Below, one piece after another: positions 11,784 through 26,697 of a DNA stretch of 64,000 nucleotides. A model generated the notes under the pieces. That model worked only from the letters and a program-made list of their open reading frames with translations, was not told the origin of the DNA and made no database searches. The stretch covers positions 868,001 to 932,000 of the forward strand of contig NZ_LR134263.1 of the NCBI RefSeq assembly GCF_900636325.1, read 5' to 3'. Position 1 is the first letter of the stretch. Each line of letters opens with the position of its first letter. The stretch is from Staphylococcus delphini (GTDB lineage: Bacteria; Bacillota; Bacilli; Staphylococcales; Staphylococcaceae). Made by a program: the position numbers and the translations under genes.

Positions 11784-11809
11784 AGTTTTTAGTGGAAGGA
11801 GAACGTTTA

Positions 11810-12814
11810 ATGACAAATCAGAATGAATCGCGATACTTTCAACTTGTTGATCAATTTTTGCAAAGTGAAAGTAAATCCAGTGTTCTCAATCAAGCGCATT
11901 CTTTTTCTGAAAATTTATCTGATGATGCATTATTGCCAGAAGAATTTGTAGATATACATAGAAAATACGTTCAGAAGTACGAGTTGTCACGTGAAGACAT
12001 GATTGCGATTTTAGATATTTTAAGAGCGGTGATTGGTAGCTTTGGTTATGATTATGAAGACTATAAAGCATTGGTTGACCGTGTTGAAGTTCATGATAAG
12101 GAATTGGACGTCGCTTCACGTTTACAACAAACGATGTTAAAAACAAATATCCCACAGTTTGACAGCATTCAAATCGGTGTCATTTCTGTTGCGGCACAGC
12201 ATGTGAGTGGCGATTATTTTAACTTAATTGATCATAAAGATGGCACGATGAGTTTTGCGGTTGCGGACGTCATTGGTAAAGGGATTCCAGCTGCATTAGC
12301 GATGAGTATGATTAAGTTTGGCATGGATTCGTACGGTCATTCTCAACTCCCTAATGACGGTTTGAAACGTTTAAATCGCGTCGTAGAAAAAAACATCAAT
12401 CAAAATATGTTCGTAACCATGTTTTATGGACTTTATGAAGAGATTAATCACGTCCTTTACTGTAGTTCGGCAGGGCATGAACCAGGTTATATTTTTAGAG
12501 CGGAATCTGACACTTTTGAAGAAATTACAGTTCGAGGTCGTGTATTAGGTGTAAGCCCGCATGTAAGATATCAACAACAAGAAATAGCCATTAACATTGA
12601 TGATATGATTATCGTTTTTACAGATGGTGTAACCGAAATTCGAAAAGAAGACGGCGAGTTTATTGATACTTGTTATTTACTTGATTTTATACTTGCATAC
12701 AAACAATTACATCCACAAGATATCGTCCAACTCTTGTATGAAGAATTACTGAGATTGCAAAAAACAGGCAAACGAGATGATTTAACCATTTTAATTATTA
12801 AGCGCGTGCACTAA
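11810..12814 (+). CDS. rsbU: Sigma-B activator phosphatase RsbU
   Basis: RsbU is a PP2C-type phosphatase that dephosphorylates RsbV, so that RsbW releases sigma-B. The 334-residue protein has an N-terminal helical domain (about 1-85) and a C-terminal SpoIIE/PP2C domain with VSGDYFN, ADVIGKGIPAALAM and IVFTDGVTE, which hold the metal-binding aspartates. The start ATG at 11810 follows GGAAGGA. It is intact, unlike the deletion allele known from some S. aureus laboratory strains, so sigma-B activation should be functional. Confidence 0.95.
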   Translation: MTNQNESRYFQLVDQFLQSESKSSVLNQAHSFSENLSDDALLPEEFVDIHRKYVQKYELSREDMIAILDILRAVIGSFGYDYEDYKALVDRVEVHDKELDVASRLQQTMLKTNIPQFDSIQIGVISVAAQHVSGDYFNLIDHKDGTMSFAVADVIGKGIPAALAMSMIKFGMDSYGHSQLPNDGLKRLNRVVEKNINQNMFVTMFYGLYEEINHVLYCSSAGHEPGYIFRAESDTFEEITVRGRVLGVSPHVRYQQQEIAINIDDMIIVFTDGVTEIRKEDGEFIDTCYLLDFILAYKQLHPQDIVQLLYEELLRLQKTGKRDDLTILIIKRVH

Positions 12815-12827
12815 AGTTGAAAAATGA

Positions 12828-12853
12828 GATTACTAATGCATTGAAATGGGTAA
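12828..12853 (+). promoter_or_regulatory. Candidate sigma-B promoter upstream of rsbV
   Basis: GATTAC (12828-12833) and GGGTAA (12848-12853) are 14 bp apart, matching the sigma-B consensus GTTTAA-N12-15-GGGTAT at 4/6 and 5/6. A sigma-B-dependent promoter before rsbV is established in S. aureus, so the position is right. The match itself is moderate. Confidence 0.5.
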
Positions 12854-12892
12854 ACTGAACAAGTAGAGAATAAAGTAGGAGTGTAATCAATA

Positions 12893-13219
12893 ATGAACCT
12901 TAATATAGAAACCGAAAAGCATGAAACACATTATGATGTCGCAGTAGCCGGTGAATTAGACGTCGCTACAGTTCCGGAACTTGAAAAAGTGCTCGTTCCT
13001 ATTCGCCAAGAAGGGACGCACGATATTTATGTTAATTTAGAAAAGTTAAACTATATGGACTCAACAGGTTTAGGATTATTTGTTGGAACTTTAAAAGCGT
13101 TAAATCAGCACGAAAAAGAATTATACATTTTAGGTGTGAACGATCGTATTAAAAGGCTGTTTGAAATTACAGGACTGAATGATTTGATGCATGTCAACGA
13201 AGGAACGGAGGTCGAATGA
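12893..13219 (+). CDS. rsbV: Anti-anti-sigma factor RsbV
   Basis: RsbV is a STAS-domain protein of 108 residues. When unphosphorylated it binds RsbW and frees sigma-B. The conserved phosphorylation site is the serine in [11 protein letters not shown] near residue 57. It begins with AGGAGTG upstream of the ATG at 12893 and overlaps rsbW by up to 4 nt. The order rsbU-V-W-sigB is the conserved staphylococcal one. Confidence 0.95.
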   Translation: MNLNIETEKHETHYDVAVAGELDVATVPELEKVLVPIRQEGTHDIYVNLEKLNYMDSTGLGLFVGTLKALNQHEKELYILGVNDRIKRLFEITGLNDLMHVNEGTEVE

Positions 13220-13698
13220 TGATGCAATCCAATGATATCATTGAAATGCGGCTTCCTGCTTCTGCTGAGTATGTCAGTTTAATTCGTTTGACTTTATCAG
13301 GTGTGTTTACACGTGCTGGTGCGCATTATGATGACATTGAAGACGCTAAAATTGCTGTGAGTGAAGCAGTGACGAATGCTGTGAAACATGCTTATAAAGA
13401 TAAAGAAGAACAAGGCTACATTCACGTCTGTTTTGAACTCGCATCAGATCGCATTAAAATTGTAGTGTCTGACCAAGGCGATAGTTTTAATTATCAAGAA
13501 ACAAAACAAAAACTAGGTCCATATCAAGAAAATGAAAGTATTGATTTCTTGAGAGAAGGGGGACTCGGTTTATTCTTAATCGAATCTTTAATGGATGAAG
13601 TAACGGTCGATAAAGAGACAGGTGTTACAATTAGTATGATTAAGTATATCAAAAAAGAGCAGGTGCGAAATAATGACGAAAGAGTCGAAATCAGCTAG
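13216..13698 (+). CDS. rsbW: Anti-sigma-B factor and serine kinase RsbW
   Basis: RsbW binds and holds sigma-B and phosphorylates RsbV. The GHKL ATPase motifs are visible: the N box [11 protein letters not shown] near residue 50, SDQGDSF near 90, and GGLGLFLI near 115. Three in-frame ATGs (13216, 13219, 13222) share GGAGG at 13207-13211. The third gives the S. aureus-like [11 protein letters not shown]-terminus and the best spacing. The end overlaps sigB by 26 nt, coupling synthesis of the sigma factor to its inhibitor. Confidence 0.95.
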   Translation: MMMQSNDIIEMRLPASAEYVSLIRLTLSGVFTRAGAHYDDIEDAKIAVSEAVTNAVKHAYKDKEEQGYIHVCFELASDRIKIVVSDQGDSFNYQETKQKLGPYQENESIDFLREGGLGLFLIESLMDEVTVDKETGVTISMIKYIKKEQVRNNDERVEIS

Positions 13699-14443
13699 TG
13701 CTGTTTCACCTGAACAAATCAACCAATGGATTCAAGCGTATCAGAACAATGAGGATGATGAAGCGCAAGAAAAACTTGTGAAACATTATGAAAAACTGAT
13801 CGAATCCTTAGCTTATAAATACTCAAAAGGTCAATCACATCACGAAGATTTAGTACAGGTTGGTATGGTAGGGCTGATTGGTGCGATTAATCGATTTGAT
13901 TTATCATTTGATAGAAAATTCGAAGCTTTTTTAGTCCCCACTGTCATAGGTGAAATTAAGCGCTACTTAAGGGATAAAACATGGAGCGTCCACGTCCCGC
14001 GTAGAATTAAAGAAATAGGGCCGAGAATCAAAAAAGTGAGCGATGAGTTAACAAATGAATTAGGACGTTCACCGTCAATCAGTGAAATTGCAGAACGTCT
14101 TGAAGTTTCGGATGAAGATGTGTTAGAAGCAATGGAAATGGGGCAAAGTTATAACGCTTTAAGTGTCGACCATTCGATTGAAGCGGATAAAGATGGTTCT
14201 ACAGTGACATTGTTGGATATTATGGGCCAACAAGATGACAATTATGAGTTGACTGAGAAGCGAATGATATTAGAACGAATACTTCCTATTTTAACAGATC
14301 GTGAAAGAGAAATTATTCAATGTACATTTATTGACGGATTGAGTCAAAAAGAAACGGGAGAACGTATCGGATTAAGTCAGATGCATGTCTCACGATTACA
14401 AAGAACAGCCATAAAGAAATTGCAAGAAGCTGCGAGAAAATAG
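13673..14443 (+). CDS. sigB: RNA polymerase sigma factor SigB
   Basis: This is the general-stress sigma factor, 256 residues, the same length as S. aureus SigB. Region 2 contains [18 protein letters not shown] (residues about 61-78), used for core binding and -10 recognition. Region 3 follows [10 protein letters not shown], and region 4 has the helix-turn-helix [20 protein letters not shown] near 222-241. The start lies within the end of rsbW behind AAAGAGCAGGTG. The module rsbU-rsbV-rsbW-sigB is complete. Confidence 0.97.
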   Translation: MTKESKSASAVSPEQINQWIQAYQNNEDDEAQEKLVKHYEKLIESLAYKYSKGQSHHEDLVQVGMVGLIGAINRFDLSFDRKFEAFLVPTVIGEIKRYLRDKTWSVHVPRRIKEIGPRIKKVSDELTNELGRSPSISEIAERLEVSDEDVLEAMEMGQSYNALSVDHSIEADKDGSTVTLLDIMGQQDDNYELTEKRMILERILPILTDREREIIQCTFIDGLSQKETGERIGLSQMHVSRLQRTAIKKLQEAARK

Positions 14444-14453
14444 TAGTGTGATT

Positions 14454-14488
14454 AAAGGATTGGGATGTGGGGTTCCGGTCCTTTTTTG
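14454..14488 (+). terminator. Terminator after sigB
   Basis: AAAGGATTGGGA and TTCCGGTCCTTT pair through several G-U pairs and are followed by a T-run. This closes the sigB operon. Confidence 0.65.
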
Positions 14489-14722
14489 TGTTTTTGGCAA
14501 CTTGAATTTTGCAATCTGTGGCGTTGATTTAAACATAGAGAGGACATCCTAAGCCCATTATCAGTGAGGTAGAGCGGATATTGAGCTTTCCAGGTATGAT
14601 CAACGTCATATTAGCATGGTTGATACGGGTTATGATCCACATGCACTTACGTTCTCACTGACATCCTTTTAGGGATACATGTTAAAATATAGAAGAAAAG
14701 ATTGAGAAAGCGGTGAATATTT
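14489..14722 (+). other. Intergenic region with nested inverted repeats, no gene seen
   Basis: No convincing reading frame with a ribosome site is present. Two nested inverted repeats are visible: TCAGTGAG (14561-14568) with CTCACTGA (14654-14661), and inside them ATCAAC (14599-14604) with GTTGAT (14619-14624). The short motif ACATCCT also occurs directly repeated at the two flanks. It could be a small structured RNA or the remnant of a mobile element, and I cannot decide between them. Confidence 0.35.
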
Positions 14723-16873
14723 TTGGCAAATCATTTTGTACAAGCAATACATAACCAATATCAGTATCCAGTTAAACATATTGAAGCGGTACTGAAATTA
14801 TTAGAAGAAAAAAATACTGTGCCTTTTATTGCTCGTTACCGTAAAGAAGTGACGGGCGGTTTAGATGAAGTCGAAATCAAACAAATTGCTGATGAATATC
14901 ACTATATGGAACAGTTGCAAAAGCGAAAAGATGAAGTGATACATAGCATTGAACAACAAGGATTACTGACGGATGAGCTTCGACGTGACATTCAACAGCA
15001 AACGAAATTGCAACGTGTGGAAGATTTGTATCGTCCTTATAAGCAAAAGAAAAAGACGCGTGCAACAGAGGCGAAACGTAAAGGCCTCGAACCTCTAGCA
15101 GAATGGATTTATAGACAAAAGTTAGACGCTGACTTAGGGGAGAAAGCACAGGCGTTTTTAACTGATGAAGTAACCTCAGTGGACGAAGCGATTCAAGGTG
15201 CGCAGGATATCATTGCTGAAAAAATTGCAGATCATCCGCAATATCGCAGACAAATTTTAAAGTTGACGCAAAAAGAAGGGTTCATGACAGCACAGAAAAA
15301 GAAAAACGCTGATGACGAAAAAGCCGTGTTTGAAATGTATTATGATTATCAAGAACCTCTCCGTCAAGTTGCGAATCATCGTATTTTAGCGATGAACCGT
15401 GGTGAAAATGAAAAAATACTGCAAGTCAAAATTGAAATGGACAAAGCGACTTTGGCACAAAATATTAAAAAACGAGAAGTCAAAGGTCATAACGAATTAT
15501 CAATAATTGTAGGAGAAGCGATTGATGACGCGATGAAACGTTTAATCTTCCCTTCCATTGAACGTGAAATCAGAACAGATCTAACAGAGCGCGCAGAAGC
15601 ACAAGCGATTACATTATTTAGTGAAAACTTGAAAAATCTGTTGTTACAACCGCCATTAAAAGGGAAGCAAATTTTAGGCGTCGATCCAGCGTTTCGTACT
15701 GGATGTAAACTCGCAGTCATTAATCCGTATGGGACATTTATAGAAAAATCAGTGATGTACCCACATCCACCTGTATCTAAAGTGGCTGAAGGTGAAAAAA
15801 TCTTCTTAAAAATGGTGAAAGATTTCGACATTAATTTAATTGCAATAGGAAATGGGACAGCGAGTCGTGAAACGGAACAGTTTGTAGCACGTATGATTCA
15901 AGAACATGAACTTGATGTACAGTATATTATTGTGAATGAGGCAGGGGCGTCCGTGTATTCTGCGTCTGAGATTGCGCGTACTGAATTTCCTGATTTTCAA
16001 GTGGAAGAGCGGAGTGCCGTATCGATTGGAAGACGTGTACAAGATCCTTTAAGTGAACTCGTTAAAATTGATCCTAAGTCGATAGGTGTTGGACAATATC
16101 AACATGACGTGAACCAAAAGGAGTTAGATGCTGCACTTGACTTTGTAGTCGAAACTGCCGTTAACCAAGTCGGTGTGGATGTCAATACAGCTTCGAGTAC
16201 ATTACTGCAGCATGTGTCAGGTTTATCACGACAAATTGCAGATAACATTGTGTTGTATCGTGAAGAAAACGGTGCCATTACCCATCATCGTCAACTGAAT
16301 AAAGTGAAACGATTAGGTGCAAAAACGTTTGAACAAAGTATCGGGTTTTTACGTATTGTGAATGGTCAAGAACCGTTAGACAATACAGCAATTCATCCAG
16401 AAAGTTATGATGCGACTTATCAATTATTAGAAAGTTTAGAGCTCAAAATTACAGATATTGGCACACCCGTTTTAGCCAAAGCATTATCAACATTGGATAT
16501 AGCAAGTTATGCAACGCAGCTAAACATTGGTGTTCCTACGTTAGAAGACATCGTGAAGTCATTAATTACACCAAACCGAGATCCTCGTGATGATTATGAA
16601 ACACCTGAATTAAAGTCAGATGTATTGTCCATAGAGGATTTATCGAAAGGTATGAAATTGAATGGAACAGTACGCAATGTAGTTGATTTTGGTGCTTTTG
16701 TAGATATCGGTATTAAGCAAGACGGTTTGGTACACATTTCAAAACTCTCTAAAAAGTTTGTCAAACACCCGATGGACATTGTCAGTGTTGGTGACATTGT
16801 AGAAGTGTGGATTGAGAATATTGATGAAAATAAAGGGAAAGTTGCTCTGACAATGATTGATCCAAATGAATAA
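14723..16873 (+). CDS. tex: Tex family RNA-binding transcription accessory protein
   Basis: Tex proteins are conserved nucleic-acid-binding factors linked to transcription, with a YqgF-like core, helix-hairpin-helix motifs and a C-terminal S1 domain. The 716-residue product shows the N-terminal helical part through VPFIARYRKEVTGGLDE, the core around GVDPAFRTGCK near residue 320, the HhH region TASSTLLQHVSGLS near 490, and S1 at about 640-712 (GMKLNGTVRNVVDFGAFVDI). The start is TTG at 14723, after GAAAGCGG, and gives the family N-terminus MANHF. It overlaps the SprT-like gene by 8 nt. Confidence 0.93.
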   Translation: MANHFVQAIHNQYQYPVKHIEAVLKLLEEKNTVPFIARYRKEVTGGLDEVEIKQIADEYHYMEQLQKRKDEVIHSIEQQGLLTDELRRDIQQQTKLQRVEDLYRPYKQKKKTRATEAKRKGLEPLAEWIYRQKLDADLGEKAQAFLTDEVTSVDEAIQGAQDIIAEKIADHPQYRRQILKLTQKEGFMTAQKKKNADDEKAVFEMYYDYQEPLRQVANHRILAMNRGENEKILQVKIEMDKATLAQNIKKREVKGHNELSIIVGEAIDDAMKRLIFPSIEREIRTDLTERAEAQAITLFSENLKNLLLQPPLKGKQILGVDPAFRTGCKLAVINPYGTFIEKSVMYPHPPVSKVAEGEKIFLKMVKDFDINLIAIGNGTASRETEQFVARMIQEHELDVQYIIVNEAGASVYSASEIARTEFPDFQVEERSAVSIGRRVQDPLSELVKIDPKSIGVGQYQHDVNQKELDAALDFVVETAVNQVGVDVNTASSTLLQHVSGLSRQIADNIVLYREENGAITHHRQLNKVKRLGAKTFEQSIGFLRIVNGQEPLDNTAIHPESYDATYQLLESLELKITDIGTPVLAKALSTLDIASYATQLNIGVPTLEDIVKSLITPNRDPRDDYETPELKSDVLSIEDLSKGMKLNGTVRNVVDFGAFVDIGIKQDGLVHISKLSKKFVKHPMDIVSVGDIVEVWIENIDENKGKVALTMIDPNE

Positions 16874-17318
16874 TGAATCTTTGCAGCAACTTACTGAACA
16901 ACTTGCAATAGAGCATTTTGGAATCCCTTTTAGACATCGTATTTACTTTAATCGACGTTTACGTACAACGGGTGGACGTTATATGCTAATTTCACATGAT
17001 ATTGAAATTAATCCTAAGCAATACGAACATTTTGGTGAGCAAGCACTTGTTGATATTATTAAACATGAATTGTGTCACTACTTTTTGCATCTGAGTGGGA
17101 GAGGGCATCAACATAAAGATAGAGATTTTAAAGTATTAGCCGAAAAAGTAGGTGCACCCAGATTTTGTCAACCGACCGAAAGCTATGCATCAAGAGCGAA
17201 CTATGAATATGAATGTCAATCGTGTCATAGTAGTTATGTTCGCATTAGAAAAGTAAATGTTGTTAAAATGCGGTGTGGTCGATGTGGCGGTCGTTTGAAA
17301 TTGAAAAGGTATTTATAA
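16866..17318 (+). CDS. SprT-like zinc metalloprotein
   Basis: The 150-residue protein has the metalloprotease-type zinc motif HELCHYFLH near residue 65, the SprT hallmark LRTTGGRY near 30, and a C-terminal zinc ribbon formed by CQSCHS and CGRCGG. It belongs to the staphylococcal SprT-like (YdcK) family, whose substrate is not established. The start ATG at 16866 lies inside the last codons of tex, so the two are co-translated. A hairpin terminator follows. Confidence 0.88.
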   Translation: MNNESLQQLTEQLAIEHFGIPFRHRIYFNRRLRTTGGRYMLISHDIEINPKQYEHFGEQALVDIIKHELCHYFLHLSGRGHQHKDRDFKVLAEKVGAPRFCQPTESYASRANYEYECQSCHSSYVRIRKVNVVKMRCGRCGGRLKLKRYL

Positions 17319-17325
17319 GTTGTTG

Positions 17326-17371
17326 AGGCACTATATGCTGACTGAAGAAGGTGAGCGATAGTGCCTTTTTT
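17326..17371 (+). terminator. Terminator after the sprT-like gene
   Basis: AGGCACTAT and ATAGTGCCT form a 9-bp stem followed by TTTTTT. It insulates the rRNA promoters downstream. Confidence 0.8.
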
Positions 17372-17439
17372 AACTTAATTCTATTTTTGTAATATGTGTT
17401 GTATGAGGAGTAAAAGTTAGAAAAATAGGGGGATATGTA

Positions 17440-17468
17440 TTGACATTGTTTGTGAGACTGATTATAAT
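17440..17468 (+). promoter_or_regulatory. rRNA operon promoter P1
   Basis: Perfect TTGACA (17440-17445), 17-bp spacer and perfect TATAAT (17463-17468). It is the first of three stacked promoters before the tRNA/rRNA cluster. Confidence 0.85.
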
Positions 17469-17511
17469 AACAAAGTCGTCAAAAAAAGTTGCAAGCAGTT
17501 CAAAATGATGT

Positions 17512-17540
17512 TTGACAATGATGACGAAATGTTGTATTCT
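17512..17540 (+). promoter_or_regulatory. rRNA operon promoter P2
   Basis: TTGACA (17512-17517), 17-bp spacer and TATTCT (17535-17540). The -10 is weaker than in the flanking promoters. Confidence 0.7.
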
Positions 17541-17606
17541 AAAATACGTCGCAAAAAGTGATTGTTAAAGACAGATTACAAACATTAAAAAAATATTAAA
17601 AAAGTG

Positions 17607-17635
17607 TTGACACTACTAACACGATATAATATAAT
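17607..17635 (+). promoter_or_regulatory. rRNA operon promoter P3
   Basis: Perfect TTGACA (17607-17612), 17-bp spacer and perfect TATAAT (17630-17635). It lies 35 bp before the tRNA-Leu gene. Confidence 0.85.
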
Positions 17636-17670
17636 AAATATCGTTCTAAAAAACGAAAACGTCTTTCCAA

Positions 17671-17753
<83 letters not shown>

Positions 17754-17783
17754 TCAACCATTACTTAAATTAAAATTAAATAT

Positions 17784-17857
17784 GCGGGTGTAGTTTAATG
17801 GCAAAACCTCAGCCTTCCAAGCTGATGTTGTGAGTTCGATTCTCATCACCCGCTCCA
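17784..17857 (+). tRNA. tRNA-Gly (UCC anticodon)
   Basis: The acceptor GCGGGTG pairs with CACCCGC. The anticodon loop CTTCCAA gives TCC, the T-loop is GTTCGATTC, and CCA is encoded at 17855-17857. It sits 30 bp after tRNA-Leu and is co-transcribed with 16S. Confidence 0.92.
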
Positions 17858-17990
17858 TAAATTAAATTGAAATGAACATTGAAAACTGAATGACAATATG
17901 TCAACGTTAATTCCAATAATTTGAGTACTTCAAAAGTACTTTCAAGAGTGATTGACTTAAACAATCAACGAGCTATATCAAGCTTACTTC

Positions 17991-23010
<5,020 letters not shown>

Positions 23011-23087
23011 ATAATTGTTCATAAGGTAATGCTTGTGATAAATATACTTACTATCTAGTTTTGAATGTATAACATTCAACAACTTAA

Positions 23088-23202
23088 TCTGGTGCCAATG
23101 GCAAAGAGGTCACACCTGTTCCCATGCCGAACACAGAAGTTAAGCTCTTTAGCGCCGATGGTAGTCGGACTTACGTTCCGCGAGAGTAGGACGGTGCCAG
23201 GT
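23088..23202 (+). rRNA. rrf: 5S ribosomal RNA
   Basis: The about 115-nt gene starts TCTGGTGCC and ends GGTGCCAGG, with terminal pairing between them. Internal conserved sequence CCCATGCCGAACACAGAAG is present. It is the last gene of the operon, followed by a terminator. Confidence 0.96.
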
Positions 23203-23208
23203 TATTTC

Positions 23209-23249
23209 AAAAGCTTCGAAGCAATTATCATTGTTTCGGGGCTTTTTTC
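23209..23249 (+). terminator. Terminator of the rRNA operon
   Basis: AAGCTTCGAAGCAAT pairs with ATTGTTTCGGGGCTT through G-U pairs and is followed by TTTTTT. Confidence 0.85.
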
Positions 23250-23588
23250 TTTATCGTCAAGATCTCCCGTCATCCTAATCATACATACAGGTGACATGTG
23301 ATATCGCGCCATTAATTCCTTTGTTCAACTATCGCTTATATTCCCGTCATCCTTTCACTGTGTAGCGATTATTTTACAATACCCAATTAGAACGCTATGC
23401 CGGTCACTATGACATATTTTCAATTTCAATCTAACTGACACTTGTCCTGTCTAATGAAATAAAATATACTATAGACAATCATCGTCTTAATATTAAGAAA
23501 ATTCAAACTATCATTTCGCTGTATTAAATAACCTCCATTACACGATTCACGCAGGCATCAAGAATATAATGTTTGGAGGTGTTGTACT
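23250..23588. other. Intergenic region with no recognised feature
   Basis: Apart from the ribosome site TGGAGGTG (23573-23580) of the following pseudogene, I see no gene, clear promoter, or repeat in this stretch. Confidence 0.5.
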
Positions 23589-24774
23589 TTGACACGTAAT
23601 GCTTATAAATTAGTCATCTTTGGTTTTATTTCTACCATTGGTTCAAGTGTCTTCAGTTTCGCTTGTGCCTTCCATATTTTGAAAAACACAGAAAATAGTT
23701 GTTTGTACAGTATTTATTTAACTTTGATTGTGATCACGACGATTCTTTCTACGCCAATTAGTGGTGTGTTTATAGATTCAGTCAACAATAAACGGTTAAT
23801 TTTGTATTCTCAATTATCAAGTGTGGCTGGACTGATCATTTTTTCTTTGTTATACGATGACAATGTATATATGATTATTTGTTTAGGTATCTTATTAACG
23901 ATTCCTGATGGGATTAACTCTGTCATTATCCAGAAAAACTTACAACGTATTGTGACAGACAATTTGGAGCGTGTGATTTCGATTAGACAAACGGTGTCGA
24001 CATTGACAAGATTTGTTTCTCCAATCATTGGGGGGCATTGTCATTGCGTTTATACCACTACAAGTCATTGGGATGATGAATATGATAACGGAAGCGATTT
24101 CGATTTTCCTCATACAATCATTACCGATTATTAATCATCAACAACTGAAAAGTCAGTTAGTGCACTCTTTTAAAGAAGGTGTGCAATACTTAGTAAAGAA
24201 ATAAGAAATTATGACATTTCTCGTTTGTGCCATGTTAAACAACTTTTTAATCAATGTCTTAGTTGTTGGCGTACCGATTATTGCGATACAACAGCTACAT
24301 CTTAAATCGACACAGTTTGGGATGATTGAATCGGGTTACACGATTGCGTTATTTTTAGTGTCATTTGTGATGTCGATTTATCCTGTGAAAAGAAGGGTCA
24401 CATTATATTATAAGATTGGGATTTTGATTGATATTGTCACTTTATTTTCACTTGGCGTCTTTTTATTGTTCCCACATCAAAATTTGACGTCATTTATCTT
24501 TCTGATTGCGACGTATATGTTGATTGGTGTAAGTTTGCCGATCATTAATACACCTTATGGCATCTATTTACAGAAGGCAGTAGAGGACGAATATAAAGGG
24601 CGCGTCTTTTCGCTGAATTTATCCATTGCACAAGCGATTATACCTGTTTCATTGAGCTTTTTTGGCTTTATACTTAATGATAATGCAGCACAAGTTTTTA
24701 TGATTGATGCGATATTGATGCTCGTCGTCTTAACTGGGTTTAGTATCGTCATGAGAAAGTATCGATTTGACTAA
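23589..24774 (+). pseudogene. Decayed MFS-type multidrug/efflux transporter
   Basis: Three reading-frame pieces together encode a major-facilitator protein of about 395 residues with ten to twelve hydrophobic helices. The N-terminal part starts at TTG 23589 behind TGGAGGTG and has the family loop GVFIDSVNNKRLI. It goes out of frame at a G6 run (24030-24035); with five Gs it would read VSPIIGGIVIAFIPL without a break. A second lesion is the in-frame TAA at 24202-24204 (after YLVKK). The third piece continues in the same frame to 24774 with typical C-terminal MFS helices. Two independent lesions argue for a true pseudogene and not one sequencing error. The substrate is unknown. Confidence 0.85.
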
Positions 24775-24789
24775 TATCTCAACAATTTA

Positions 24790-24835
24790 AAAAGGAGCAA
24801 ATCTGAGAGGTGGTTATCTCAAGTTTGCTCCTTTT
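24790..24835. terminator. Bidirectional terminator between the MFS pseudogene and ilvA
   Basis: AAAAGGAGCAAATCTGAG and CTCAAGTTTGCTCCTTTT form a long stem with A- and T-runs at both sides. It ends the nine-gene ilv-leu operon on the minus strand. Confidence 0.85.
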
Positions 24836-24843
24836 GAATCATC

Positions 24844-26112
24844 TTAAATTAATAACGAATACAGCATTTTGTTTTCGTTAATATAAATATTTTTAGGGTC
24901 AAATTGATTGACGTTACGAATGAGTGTGTCTAAGTCTGCTCGATTTTGAAGTTGGATGCCGATAATGACTGTTCCGGTATTTTGAGAAGACTTCTTCAAA
25001 TATTCGAACTTCGTAATGTCATCGTGTGGTCCGAGCACATCATTCACGAATTGTCTGAGTGCCCCTGGACGTTGTGGGAAGTTCAAAATAAAGTAATGCT
25101 TCATTTCTTCGTATAATAATGAGCGCTCTTCAATTTCTTTCATTCGGTTAATATCGTTATTCCCTCCAGAAACGATACAGACGACATTTTTTCCTTTAAT
25201 TTGATCTTGGTATTGTTCTAGGGCGCTGACACTTAATGCGCCGGCAGGTTCTGCAACGATGGCTTGTTTCGAATACATGTCTAAAATAGTTGAACAGACT
25301 GCCCCTTCGTCTATTTGCACATAATCATCTAATGTTTGGCGACAAATGTTAAATGTAATTTCTCCCACACGTGCGACAGAAGCGCCATCGACAAATTTAT
25401 CGATATTGTCTAATGTCACCACTTCGCCTGCTTGGACGGATTGATACATACTGCTCGCGCCTAATGGTTCCACGCCAATCAGTTTGGTAGAAGGGGAATG
25501 TGCTGTAAAATAAGTCGCTACACCTGACATAAGCCCACCGCCACCAATAGCACCAAAAATGTAATCAATTGTGATATTGTCCGCTTTTGCTGTTTCGATT
25601 ATTTCTTTCGCTAATGTCCCTTGACCCGCAATTGTATGCACATTATTAAACGGATCGATGAAGGTCATATCGTGTTGTTCAGTATAATTCAGCGCCGACT
25701 TTAAGCAATCATCAAATGTATCGCCCTCTAGTTTAATTTCAACGTTGTCACCACCGAAAAATTGAACTTGATTGACTTTTTGTTTTGGTGTCGTCACAGG
25801 CATAAAGATAACCGCATGTAAGTTGAGGTATTTGGCTGTAAACGCCACACCTTGCGCATGGTTTCCGGCACTTGCACATGTGATACCTTGGTTTCTCTTT
25901 TCTTCTGGTAATACAGCAATGGCATTGTAAGCGCCACGTAGTTTGAATGAACGCACCCATTGAAGATCTTCGCGCTTTAAATAGACATTACAATCGTATT
26001 TGAGCGATAAATAATGATCCTTTTCCAATGGTGTTGCTTTAACAATTGTGTTGAGACGTAAAAATGCATCTTCAACATCTTGTGCTTGAACAGGTGTAGT
26101 TTTTACAGACAT
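24844..26112 (-). CDS. ilvA: Biosynthetic threonine dehydratase (deaminase)
   Basis: IlvA converts L-threonine to 2-oxobutanoate, the first committed step to isoleucine. The 422-residue protein has the PLP lysine in RSFKLRGAY near residue 55, the cofactor loop AAIGGGG-type sequence ([11 protein letters not shown]) near 185, and a single ACT-like C-terminal domain from about 340 that ends [15 protein letters not shown] use ATG 26112, giving the N-terminus MSVKT behind GGAGTGGG. It is the last gene of the operon, 12 nt behind leuD. Confidence 0.95.
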   Translation of the reverse strand: MSVKTTPVQAQDVEDAFLRLNTIVKATPLEKDHYLSLKYDCNVYLKREDLQWVRSFKLRGAYNAIAVLPEEKRNQGITCASAGNHAQGVAFTAKYLNLHAVIFMPVTTPKQKVNQVQFFGGDNVEIKLEGDTFDDCLKSALNYTEQHDMTFIDPFNNVHTIAGQGTLAKEIIETAKADNITIDYIFGAIGGGGLMSGVATYFTAHSPSTKLIGVEPLGASSMYQSVQAGEVVTLDNIDKFVDGASVARVGEITFNICRQTLDDYVQIDEGAVCSTILDMYSKQAIVAEPAGALSVSALEQYQDQIKGKNVVCIVSGGNNDINRMKEIEERSLLYEEMKHYFILNFPQRPGALRQFVNDVLGPHDDITKFEYLKKSSQNTGTVIIGIQLQNRADLDTLIRNVNQFDPKNIYINENKMLYSLLI

Positions 26113-26124
26113 TGTTCCCACTCC

Positions 26125-26697
26125 TTAAGTATGTTTTAGTTCATAGTCTTTGATTAATGCTTCATATTTTAATGTGATGGCAATATCATCTAAGCCATTC
26201 ACGAGTTTTTCTTTCCACGTTTCATCAATGTCAAAGTGATAGTCTTGCTCGGGTGTTTGAATGATTTGTTGTGGCAAGTCAATCGTGATTTCAGGATAAC
26301 GCGCAATCGCTTCTCGTGATGCACGGTCAAGTCGAATCGGCAACAGTGCATTTTTCGTGCAGTTCATATAAAAAATGTCACTGAAACTTTCCGCGATAAT
26401 CACTTGAAAACCGAAATCTTTTAACGCCCATGCGGCATGTTCACGGCTCGAACCACAACCGAAATTGTCACCGGTAATTAAAATGGATGCCCCTGCATAT
26501 TCAGGTTGATTTAAGACAAAATCAGGATTGTCTGAACCGTCTTCTAAATAACGCCATTCATCAAAAAGAAAAGGGCCGTAACCTGTTTTAGATATCCGCT
26601 TTAAATGAACTTTTGGAATGATTTGATCGGTATCAATATTGTCATGAAATAATGGGACCGTTTTGCCCGTATATTGTGTAATTGGTTTGATTTCCAT
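26125..26697 (-). CDS. leuD: 3-isopropylmalate dehydratase small subunit
   Basis: With LeuC this subunit isomerises 2-isopropylmalate to 3-isopropylmalate in leucine synthesis. The 190-residue protein has [10 protein letters not shown] near residue 20 and the swivelling-domain motif [13 protein letters not shown] near 76. Its start codon overlaps the leuC stop, as expected for two subunits made in equal amounts. Confidence 0.96.
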   Translation of the reverse strand: MEIKPITQYTGKTVPLFHDNIDTDQIIPKVHLKRISKTGYGPFLFDEWRYLEDGSDNPDFVLNQPEYAGASILITGDNFGCGSSREHAAWALKDFGFQVIIAESFSDIFYMNCTKNALLPIRLDRASREAIARYPEITIDLPQQIIQTPEQDYHFDIDETWKEKLVNGLDDIAITLKYEALIKDYELKHT

